Part shown: piece after piece, positions 46,761-55,807 of the stretch
Position numbering within the stretch: the stretch's first letter is position 1
How the letters are laid out: the number at the start of each line of letters is the position of its first letter
Source of the DNA: Neorickettsia sennetsu str. Miyayama
Lineage (GTDB): Bacteria; Pseudomonadota; Alphaproteobacteria; Rickettsiales; Anaplasmataceae
DNA: 64,000 nt
Assembly (NCBI RefSeq): GCF_000013165.1
Contig: NC_007798.1
Location: 310,001 to 374,000 of the forward strand
Reading direction: 5' to 3'
Made by a program: the position numbers and the translations under genes
Notes under the pieces: model-generated
Told to the model about the DNA's origin: nothing
Databases searched by the model: none
The model's input: only the letters and a program-made list of their open reading frames with translations

Positions 46761-47672
46761 CTATATAATTGGGAGCTTGAATTGCACTTTCTCTTCCTTA
46801 AATTTGAAGTCTGAAACTTCTGCAGAAGGAAATCTTTTTTTCAAAAATGATACAAGATCTTGTACAAGTATTTCCGGAGCAGAAGCACCCGAACTGATTC
46901 CTACTCTGTCTACTCCTTCAAACCAATCGGGTTCGACTTCGTTGTAATTATCTATGAGAAATGCTTTTTGGCATATCTTTGATGAGACCTGCATTAGATT
47001 CCTTGAATTAGAACTGTTGGTAGAACCAACTATCAACATCAGATCCACTTCTTTGGCAAGTGCTTTAACAGCTTCTTGTCTGTTTTGAGTCGCATAACAT
47101 ACATCAGACCGTCCAACCACATTTGGGAACTTTTCTTTTATCTTGTTTATCATTGTTGATGTGTACTCAAGCGCAAGTGTACTCTGTGTGACGTATGCCA
47201 ACTTTCCAGTTATTGAGGGGAGATTATCTATATCTTCAGGATCTTGGACGATATAGGCTTGTGTTTTAGTTCTTCCAACTGTTCCGATTATTTCAGCATG
47301 ATTTCTATTTCCTATGACTAGAATAATAAAACCTTCTTTTTCAAATCTTTGAACTTCACGATGTATTTTTGAGACCAGTGGACAGGTTGCATCCACAAGC
47401 ACTAAATCTAGTGACTTTACGTATTTTTCAATTTCTTCAGAAACACCGTGTGCGCTAAAAATCAATACTGACTTTGGTTCTACTTTAGTGATGTCCTCTA
47501 TAAAATCCACACCTCGTGCTTTGAAATCCTGTATAACGCGGGAATTATGGACTATCTCATGGTAGACAAAAATTTTTTTTTCTGGATATCTTCTTATTGC
47601 TATCTCAACTGTTTCTATTGCACGTTCCACCCCTGCGCAGAAGCCCCTAGGGCAGGCAACGAATATTTGCAT
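46761..47672 (-). CDS. ispH: 4-hydroxy-3-methylbut-2-enyl diphosphate reductase
   Basis: Last enzyme of the MEP isoprenoid pathway, a [4Fe-4S] protein making IPP and DMAPP. About 303 residues. Three cluster cysteines: CPRGFCAGV, VDATCPLVSK and SDVCYATQNRQ. Histidines in VYHEIVHN and FSAHGVSE, the conserved TQST region (YVTQSTLA), and VGSTNSSNSRNL are present. ATG 47672 is preferred, directly before the conserved MQIFVACPRGF. The frame opens at 47735. dxr, from the same pathway, is 2.5 kb away. Confidence 0.96.
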   Translation of the reverse strand: MQIFVACPRGFCAGVERAIETVEIAIRRYPEKKIFVYHEIVHNSRVIQDFKARGVDFIEDITKVEPKSVLIFSAHGVSEEIEKYVKSLDLVLVDATCPLVSKIHREVQRFEKEGFIILVIGNRNHAEIIGTVGRTKTQAYIVQDPEDIDNLPSITGKLAYVTQSTLALEYTSTMINKIKEKFPNVVGRSDVCYATQNRQEAVKALAKEVDLMLIVGSTNSSNSRNLMQVSSKICQKAFLIDNYNEVEPDWFEGVDRVGISSGASAPEILVQDLVSFLKKRFPSAEVSDFKFKEEKVQFKLPII

Positions 47673-47890
47673 CTTAAATTCTTCTTTACAGGAATAGACT
47701 GTGTACACGGTAGCACTCAGCAAGGAATTTGTCAATTCTCACAGGGTTTTGCACATTTTTGTGTTAGGATCATTATGCTCCGAGTACAATTTTCTTACCA
47801 GCTTTGTGAATTTTCCAAACAGAGATATCCTTGAGGTAGAGGTCTTTGTAAGTGCTAGTAATTGTGAGTCTTTGAGAATTCTTCTGTCAA

Positions 47891-48187
47891 ATGAAAAAGT
47901 TTGGGACAGCGCTGTGTCAGTTTGATCGAGATTTAATTCTACAGTACGGTGGTGCCAGGTTCCTTATCTATTACCATTGGGGTAAAATCGTTGGTGAAGA
48001 TAAGAGATTCGATGGTATAACGGTAAGGCGAGTTTCGTATAGCAGTACTGGAAGTATCATAGTTTATGTGTGTGCGAGAAATTCTGGAAATGCAGTAAAG
48101 CTTCGTCACTGTATCAATGAATTGGAGGAACGGATAAAATTGTATGCTAGAATTGGAGGTGGGATCAGGGTAGTGTTGTCGCTATGA
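47891..48187 (+). CDS. DciA-like (DUF721) helicase-loader candidate
   Basis: A 98-residue protein. The pattern YYHWGKIVGEDKRF, then a basic strand, GSIIVYV and a helix ending ELEERIKLYARIGGGIRVV, resembles the DUF721/DciA fold (WxxIVG, GxLxVxV, LxERIN, then IxxI). DciA loads the replicative DnaB helicase in bacteria without DnaC. Alphaproteobacterial DciA proteins are usually longer, with a C-terminal extension that is absent here. Start ATG 47891. The stop overlaps the hemD ATG by 4 bp. Call is from pattern only. Confidence 0.5.
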   Translation: MKKFGTALCQFDRDLILQYGGARFLIYYHWGKIVGEDKRFDGITVRRVSYSSTGSIIVYVCARNSGNAVKLRHCINELEERIKLYARIGGGIRVVLSL

Positions 48188-48894
48188 TCTTGATAACAAG
48201 GCCAGTTGAGGATGCTGTATACTTGCAGCGACGGCTACAAAGTTTAAAAATAGAAAGTCTTGTGGAAGCGCTCTTTGTAGTGCAACCGCTTTGGTTTGAT
48301 GTTGCAACGCTCGTTGCTGCAAAGGTTGTTGTTAGCAGTAAAAATGCCATTAGAGCCTTAACTTGGTCCAATGCCAGTAATGATTTGCAATTGTACACAA
48401 TGAGTGACAATATTGCTAGGTTTGCAGTTTCTAGTGGATTTTCTAATGTTTTTTCGTGCAGTTGTCATACCGCTGAGGAATTAGAAGCTTATGTGCTTTC
48501 TTACTTTGGCAAAGACGAGAGGATTATTTATCTTTCTGGAGCGGAAATAACTAGAGATATTGTTTCCACATGTTTAGAAAAGGGTTTTAGATGGGTAGAG
48601 CGCCGAATCTGCTATATGATGTGCCCATTGAAAGAGTTTTCCGGTAATGTATGTGTTGCGTTAAGGAGAAAGAGAATTACTTGTGTAACTTTGTTTTCAG
48701 TGCAGGCAGCGGTTTTGTGCAAATCTCTGTTCCTTAAGCATGGCATAAGTCCGGATTTTTTCTCTTATTTCGTTATGAGCAGTAGAATAGCATCGATTTT
48801 GGATTGTGATACAGTTTATGTGTCTAGTGTTCCTACTTTAGATGCCCTTGTTGATGTAATAGAAAGGCATTACTATGTTGAGCAGAGAGGTTAA
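48184..48894 (+). CDS. hemD: Uroporphyrinogen-III synthase
   Basis: Cyclises and inverts ring D of hydroxymethylbilane to give uroporphyrinogen III. 236 residues. HemD is poorly conserved. Supporting features are MILITRPVEDA (N-terminal xxTRP), VVVSSKNAIRAL (SxNAxxxL), IIYLSGAEITRDI (LxGxxxRxxL) and VTLFSVQAAVL (xFxSxxAxxxF). Overlap of 4 bp with the DciA-like gene shows coupling. It works directly after HemC. Confidence 0.85.
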   Translation: MILITRPVEDAVYLQRRLQSLKIESLVEALFVVQPLWFDVATLVAAKVVVSSKNAIRALTWSNASNDLQLYTMSDNIARFAVSSGFSNVFSCSCHTAEELEAYVLSYFGKDERIIYLSGAEITRDIVSTCLEKGFRWVERRICYMMCPLKEFSGNVCVALRRKRITCVTLFSVQAAVLCKSLFLKHGISPDFFSYFVMSSRIASILDCDTVYVSSVPTLDALVDVIERHYYVEQRG

Positions 48895-48986
48895 CTCACT
48901 AGAGTTGTACTTTACCGTGGGCTTTTTGGATGGTACTTGATCGCTCGTCTTCCTATACAGGTGGGTTATTTTAAGGGACTTTTGCA

Positions 48987-50159
48987 ATGTTTGAGGAGTG
49001 TAACTACTTGGTAAAAAAGAGGATCTTGCAGTCTAAATCGGGTGTTTTTCTTGTCGCGAAAATATTGAATCCTCTTGCTTATAAGGTTTTTTCTTATGAA
49101 CAAAGGAAATGTGAGGGGTATCTAGTTGAGTTGGAAAAACAAATGCTTTCAGCTGGCCTAAATATCATAGCATTCAAGCCACCGGTTATCGTGATTCTTG
49201 AGAGTAATGGGAGCTCTGTGTGGAGCATATATGAAAAGCTGACAGAGGTTGCTTCTTCTGTATTTCAGGAGTACGTGAGTTTTGCGGTAGGTTACTACGT
49301 TTTTTCGTTTGAGGTACCAAATGAAGTGATAAGTAAGGCTTTTGCAGCTGTGTCTTTTGGTGAAAAAGAGGGTAGTGGGATTGTTAGTTATGCGAGCTGT
49401 GCTTCAAGATTAAAAGAATTCTCGAATGCAGTTGCGAAGGCTACGGTTTTACACAATGCTCTAAAAAACAACGAGTTATTGAACGTCTTTCAGCCAATTG
49501 TTGATACAGAGACCTCATCTGTAATTTTTAATGAATTCCTGCTGAGGGTCAAAGGCGAAGAAAGCATTAGAGATTGTATAGTTGCGGCAGAAAAAACACA
49601 TTTAATTTCTGTGGTGGATAAATTTGTTTTCAAGCGCGTTGTTGAACTTCTTGAACGTCATAGTGATCTAAGATTGTCATTTAACCTTTCTATGTTAAGT
49701 GCAAGTGACGAACTGCAAACAGAAGAATTTTTAAAATCTTTTGCTACACTGCAATTTATTGCGAAGAGGCTTGTTGTAGAGATTACAGAGGGGGTACTGT
49801 TGCATGATACGGATAGGATGTTTGATTTTATCTTTAAGTTGAAATCTCTTGGATGTGCTATAGCTTTAGATGATTTCGGAAAGAATTTTTATCTTCCTTT
49901 CTCGGAGCTTGAGAAGTTGCCAATAGATTATTTGAAGCTTGATAGGGAATTTGCTGGGAAAATTAAAACTAGCAAGAATGCTTCTATTTTTATTAAGAAT
50001 ATTCTTGAGATTGCAAATAATCTAAATATCAAGGTAGTTGCAGAGTTTGTCGAAGATAAGAGCGTGTTTGATTTATTCAAGGAATTGGGAATCAGATATA
50101 TGCAAGGTAACTATCTACATGGAGCCAGTCCAGAGTTAAAAGATACGGTTAATGCATGA
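48987..50159 (+). CDS. EAL-domain protein, likely cyclic-di-GMP phosphodiesterase with degenerate GGDEF-like N-terminus
   Basis: 390 residues. The EAL domain (about 165-385) keeps the expected metal and catalytic positions: Glu183 in NEFLLRV (EFL variant of EAL), Asn233 in FNLS, Glu265 in VVEITEG, Asp295-Asp296 in LDDFG, Lys317 in DYLKLDRE, Glu353 in VAEFVED and Gln373 in MQGNYL. It is therefore plausibly active in hydrolysing c-di-GMP. Residues 1-150 show a fold rhythm like a GGDEF domain without its GGDEF signature. No membrane helix. Start ATG 48987. Its stop overlaps dxr by 4 bp. Confidence 0.85.
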   Translation: MFEECNYLVKKRILQSKSGVFLVAKILNPLAYKVFSYEQRKCEGYLVELEKQMLSAGLNIIAFKPPVIVILESNGSSVWSIYEKLTEVASSVFQEYVSFAVGYYVFSFEVPNEVISKAFAAVSFGEKEGSGIVSYASCASRLKEFSNAVAKATVLHNALKNNELLNVFQPIVDTETSSVIFNEFLLRVKGEESIRDCIVAAEKTHLISVVDKFVFKRVVELLERHSDLRLSFNLSMLSASDELQTEEFLKSFATLQFIAKRLVVEITEGVLLHDTDRMFDFIFKLKSLGCAIALDDFGKNFYLPFSELEKLPIDYLKLDREFAGKIKTSKNASIFIKNILEIANNLNIKVVAEFVEDKSVFDLFKELGIRYMQGNYLHGASPELKDTVNA

Positions 50160-51325
50160 AAAAAATTTCTATTTTAGGTTCAACTGGTTCGGTTGGCTGT
50201 CAGTCTGTTGATGTAGTTTCCCGTTTCTATAGCGGTACAATTAAGGTTGACGCGCTGAGCTGTAACAGTAACCACGCATTGTTAATACAGCAGGCACGTT
50301 TATTGTCTCCACAAAAGGTTTTTGTTGCTGATGAATCTTCTTATAAGGAAGTCAAAACAGCATTAGGTTCTCAAAATATAGAAGTCATACTTGATCGAGG
50401 GGTCGAAATAGGTGCTGCACTCTGCGATAACGACATGCTTGTTGTAGGCATTTCTGGAATTGCCGCTTTAAACCCAATATACAGCGCTATAAGTCAGGGG
50501 ATTAAAGTTGCAACCTCCAACAAGGAAAGCCTTGTATGTGGAGGTAGTTTACTCTTACCTTTTGTTGACAAGATAATCCCTTTGGACTCCGAGCATCATG
50601 CTGTAGCTAAATTACTGCGTTCCAAACCCATTATGTCTGTTTCGGGAATTACTTTGACTGCTAGTGGGGGACCATTTTTTCGAAAAGAGAAGCGAAATGT
50701 TACGGTTGCTTGTGCTCTTGCTCATCCAATCTGGAAGATGGGTAAGAAAAACTCGGTGGATTCTGCCACTATGATGAATAAAGTTTTGGAGGTCGTAGAG
50801 GCGCACTACCTCTTTCGGATACCAAAAGAGAAAATTTCTGTTCTGATACATCCAGAGGCTCTAATACATGGGATGGTCGATTTTTTGGATGGTTCCCAGC
50901 ATGCTTTTATATCCTTACCAGATATGAGAATTGGTATAAATAACGCACTTGCAGGGTTGGTTGGTGGTGGTTATGAGAGCACTTATACCTATGGTAGAGT
51001 TCCCTTAGCAACGAGAAAACTTACATTCTATGCTGCAAAGGAGGAAGAATTTCGAGTGCTAAAATTTCTTGGAACCGATCAAGAAATTGTGCTGAGCGCA
51101 GTAAATGATCTTGCAGTAGAGGATTTTCTTGCTGGGAAACTAGATTTTCATAGCATACCGGACTTCATTTCTTCCGGGTTGGATAAATTTCAATACAACA
51201 AAGCTGATGTAAAAAATATTGGGGACGTCTTTTCCATTTATGATAAAGCTCAGCGTGTATGTAGGAGTGATAACAGTGGCTCATTTGTCACGAAGGGGTA
51301 TCACCCATTGGTATCAGGTGTGTAA
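50156..51325 (+). CDS. dxr: 1-deoxy-D-xylulose-5-phosphate reductoisomerase
   Basis: Second step of the MEP isoprenoid pathway. 389 residues. KKISILGSTGSVGCQSVDVV is the NADPH loop (GSTGSxGxxxL), ATSNKESLVCGG, PLDSEHHAV (metal Asp and Glu), LTASGGPFF, HPIWKMGKKNSVDSATMMNK and HPEALIHGMVDFLDGS are all family blocks. Start ATG 50156 overlaps the EAL gene stop. The last 20 residues are unconserved. Confidence 0.97.
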   Translation: MKKISILGSTGSVGCQSVDVVSRFYSGTIKVDALSCNSNHALLIQQARLLSPQKVFVADESSYKEVKTALGSQNIEVILDRGVEIGAALCDNDMLVVGISGIAALNPIYSAISQGIKVATSNKESLVCGGSLLLPFVDKIIPLDSEHHAVAKLLRSKPIMSVSGITLTASGGPFFRKEKRNVTVACALAHPIWKMGKKNSVDSATMMNKVLEVVEAHYLFRIPKEKISVLIHPEALIHGMVDFLDGSQHAFISLPDMRIGINNALAGLVGGGYESTYTYGRVPLATRKLTFYAAKEEEFRVLKFLGTDQEIVLSAVNDLAVEDFLAGKLDFHSIPDFISSGLDKFQYNKADVKNIGDVFSIYDKAQRVCRSDNSGSFVTKGYHPLVSGV

Positions 51326-51525
51326 ACTTGTCCTATAGGTGTTTGTGCCCGTTAATTTTCTGAAGTGCGTTTCTGTATAGCAAAAACGGACCCTCTCGCA
51401 TAAGAGCTACTGAGAAGGCAAGATCTACTAACTTTTGTTTGTGCAGTGCTATGCTTTTTATCGAAGCAGTCCATGTAAGACCTCCTCCAGTAAGTTTCTG
51501 CCTTGTATGCTAAAGGATATGGAAA

Positions 51526-53070
<1,545 letters not shown>

Positions 53071-53745
53071 ATGCTGCAGGGAAAAATAGTCTTAGTAACT
53101 GGTGCGTGTAACAGGATTGGTGCATCTATAGCGCGAAGGTTCGCGTCGGAAGGGGCTTCTCTAATCCTGCCTGTAGCAGATCTATCAGATCTTGATGAGC
53201 TAAATCAGGACATAAAAAAATTGGGAGGAGAATCGATTCTGGTGCAAGCAGATATATTGGATGTTTCTCAGATGGAGTCGCTTAAAAATGCTATCTCAGG
53301 TACCTCAAAAAAGTTAGATGTTCTTATCTCTACCCACTTCTATACTAGTGAGCCTAACCTCTTAGTGGATTATGAAGTTGATGAGTGGAGAAGAATAGTA
53401 GAAGAAAATTTCTCCTTAAATTGGTATATGTTAAAGAACTTTGATGGGCTTTTGAAACGGTCTGAGCATGGTAGAGTAGTTTTTCTTTCTCTTGAGAGAA
53501 TTGTTGGAAAAAATCCTTTATACTTTTCCCCGTACGTTGCAAGCAGTGCAGCCCTTGCTCAGCTTATGAAAGGATATGCTAATGATGTTCTAAATTATGG
53601 GATGTGTGTGAACATGGTTGCTCTTGAAGGATACGAGGAGGATATTTCTGTGGAACCTCAGCCCAAATGTGCGGAACTTTTCCTTAGTTTGAGCTCAGTA
53701 CAGTGTAAGATTTCTGGCAGAAAGCATTATGTTTCTTACACTTAA
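53071..53745 (+). CDS. Short-chain dehydrogenase/reductase family protein, catalytic lysine missing
   Basis: 224 residues with the SDR Rossmann fold. VTGACNRIGASIARRFASEG is the TGxxxGxG-type cofactor loop (with NRIG), and ADILDVSQMESL follows. The NNAG motif is replaced by LISTHFY, and the active-site YxxxK reads Y155-VAS-S159, so the catalytic lysine is a serine. An oxidoreductase reaction by the usual mechanism is unlikely. The layout (WRRIVEENFSLNWYMLKNF, GRVVFLSLE) is like the YciK-type SDRs. A clear GAGGAG (53059-53064) sits 6 bases before ATG 53071. Confidence 0.8.
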   Translation: MLQGKIVLVTGACNRIGASIARRFASEGASLILPVADLSDLDELNQDIKKLGGESILVQADILDVSQMESLKNAISGTSKKLDVLISTHFYTSEPNLLVDYEVDEWRRIVEENFSLNWYMLKNFDGLLKRSEHGRVVFLSLERIVGKNPLYFSPYVASSAALAQLMKGYANDVLNYGMCVNMVALEGYEEDISVEPQPKCAELFLSLSSVQCKISGRKHYVSYT

Positions 53746-53840
53746 CCTTAAATACTACTTTACCTGAATTTAACTTTTACTTAGAGCCTATTTGCTTCTT
53801 AAAAAAGGTATATCGGTAGTGCAAGTTTTTCCTGTGAATC

Positions 53841-54764
53841 GTGGAGTGTAAAATTGATCCCTCAGTTTTCACCATTCTTGATGAGTGGACAAGATGGTTA
53901 GGTGGTGTAAAGTGCTTTTCCAGTAATACGTTAGTTGCCTATAGCAGGGATTTAATGGCTTTTTTGGATTTCCTTTCTACTTTCAGAGGGGAACCTGTGC
54001 GTTTTACTAGCTTGGACTGCATAGATAGTAAGGATCTACGTGCCTGGCTTGCAAGCAGAAGAAAGAACTCTATTTCTTTCCGCACGAATGCGAGGGCTTT
54101 GTCTTCAGTAAAGAGTTTTTTTAAGTACCTTGCAAAACATAAGGGAATTATAAACGAAGATGTCTTAGGGGTTGTATTGAGGTTCAAGCCAAATACGCTA
54201 CCACGTTCTCTGACTTTTAAAGAAATAATAGAATTAATCGAGAAATTTTCTTTTTTAAAGACAAGTTGGATAGTAAAGAGGAATATTGCTCTGTGCTACT
54301 TGTTATATGGTTCTGGCTTAAGGATTAGTGAAGCGTTAAGTCTAACAGTCGCGGACCTTACCAATAGTGAAATCAAGATAATAGGTAAAGGTGGTAGGGA
54401 GAGGATGATCCGCTTGTTACCTATAGTTCGCGTTGCATTATCAGATTACATTGCTTCATGCCCGTTTCAGCCGGATGCCGGAGGTTTCCTTTTTTTGGAT
54501 CGAAACGGAAACAAGCTTTGTAGGACCGCTGTAGCAAGAGCCTTTCTCTCAATTCGCAGAGGATTCAATCTCCCGGATCATATCACGCCGCACGCGCTGA
54601 GACACAGCTTTGCTACGCATTTACTTCAGGAAGGTGTTGGTGTTCGTAAAATACAAGAATTATTAGGGCATGCTTCACTTGCGAGCACTGAGGTCTATAC
54701 AAAACTTAATGCTGAATCGCTTATGGAAAAGTATAAGCAATTCTGCTTGAGAGATAGGGATTGA
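53841..54764 (+). CDS. xerC: Tyrosine recombinase XerC
   Basis: Resolves chromosome dimers at dif with XerD. 307 residues: an N-terminal SAM-like DNA-binding domain (SSNTLVAYSRDLMAFLDFL, then DLRAWLASRRK, typical of alphaproteobacterial XerC) and the catalytic domain with Arg in YGSGLRISEALSL, Lys in GKGGRERMI, HALRHSFATHLLQEG (HxxR), LGHASLASTEVYT (His and the nucleophilic Tyr). All six catalytic residues are present. Start GTG 53841. No phage or integron genes nearby, so a housekeeping role is preferred. Confidence 0.92.
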   Translation: MECKIDPSVFTILDEWTRWLGGVKCFSSNTLVAYSRDLMAFLDFLSTFRGEPVRFTSLDCIDSKDLRAWLASRRKNSISFRTNARALSSVKSFFKYLAKHKGIINEDVLGVVLRFKPNTLPRSLTFKEIIELIEKFSFLKTSWIVKRNIALCYLLYGSGLRISEALSLTVADLTNSEIKIIGKGGRERMIRLLPIVRVALSDYIASCPFQPDAGGFLFLDRNGNKLCRTAVARAFLSIRRGFNLPDHITPHALRHSFATHLLQEGVGVRKIQELLGHASLASTEVYTKLNAESLMEKYKQFCLRDRD

Positions 54765-54993
54765 ACTCTATCTAAGGGGGCTGAATTATGCAAAGTTAGC
54801 TATAATCAGGGTGCTTTTTATTATGATGTCCCTGTTTTTTGCACACTTTTAAGCTTGTATCAAGTTTGTGCGGAGGAATAGAAGGGCTTTTCAGTCATGA
54901 TAAAGATGAAACGCATGACTTATCATCGCGACGTGACTGTAAGACGTACTAAATAACTTAAACACACCGAAGTAATACAGTTAAACAGAGGGA

Positions 54994-55716
54994 TTAGTGA
55001 AAGTAATCATATGCGTTCTTAAAAATTCGCATCCCAGGGCCATCTTTAGGGGTTGGTAAGTACCTTCTTCTATACTCCTCTCGAACTAAATAGTAGTCGT
55101 CAGTTTGTACTAGGGAAACCGCCCTCTCCGGATGGGGCATGGTGATCAACATCTTTCCGCCGTATGCTGTGACAGCAGCAATTCTGTTGTAAGAGCCATT
55201 AACATCCTGCTTATATCGCATGGCGACACTGACTTTCAGATTGGTCTTATCTAAGGGCAGTAATTTTCCTTCACCATGCGCAATTGGTAAACGGATTTCA
55301 TGAATACCTCTCATCCAAATAGAATCACTTTCAGGCACTTCAATGTCTTGCCATCCACATTGATACTGGTTCGATGTATTTGCCTCAAAAGTGACTTCCA
55401 AGTCCTTGATCAAACGTGTAAGTATTTGAGCGCCGTTACATATACCTATGACCAGCTTGTCTTTGTTAAGGAAATTCTCTACTTCTTCTAGTAAGGGGAT
55501 AGTTTTGCACGCGAACGCGTTTCCTGCACCCGTATTATCGGCAAAAGAGAAACCACCAGGGATCGCTAAAACTTGGTGATTACAAAGCTTATTAGGCTTG
55601 TTGAGCAAATCATCTAAGTGCAGCACGCTTCCAGCAAAACCGGACAACTCAAATGCCCGAAGTGTCTCATCCTCGCAATTGAGTCCATACCCAGATAGTA
55701 CAAGTACACTAGCCAT
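54994..55716 (-). CDS. purQ: Phosphoribosylformylglycinamidine synthase, glutaminase subunit
   Basis: Supplies ammonia to PurL in step 4 of purine synthesis. 240 residues, class I glutamine amidotransferase: VLVLSGYGLNCEDE, LAIPGGFSFAD, nucleophile Cys in GICNGAQIL, LPIAHGEGKL, and the His-Glu pair in MPHPERA. ATG 55716 follows GAGAAGAAG and matches the family start. A longer frame (to 55878) overlaps the neighbouring orphan gene and is rejected. It is a stand-alone PurQ, so the organism should have the small-PurL type. Confidence 0.95.
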   Translation of the reverse strand: MASVLVLSGYGLNCEDETLRAFELSGFAGSVLHLDDLLNKPNKLCNHQVLAIPGGFSFADNTGAGNAFACKTIPLLEEVENFLNKDKLVIGICNGAQILTRLIKDLEVTFEANTSNQYQCGWQDIEVPESDSIWMRGIHEIRLPIAHGEGKLLPLDKTNLKVSVAMRYKQDVNGSYNRIAAVTAYGGKMLITMPHPERAVSLVQTDDYYLVREEYRRRYLPTPKDGPGMRIFKNAYDYFH

Positions 55717-55807
55717 CTTCTTCTCAAAAAGCGGAGCATAGTGTAACACACTCACGTACAAAATACATATAGAAATATCTAATGCTGTTAGGTTGTCTTT
55801 ACGCTGT

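Noticed and set aside
53841-54764. The tyrosine recombinase as a sign of a prophage or integrative element
   Set aside because: Its features match housekeeping XerC, and no attachment-site repeats, tRNA junction or phage genes lie nearby.
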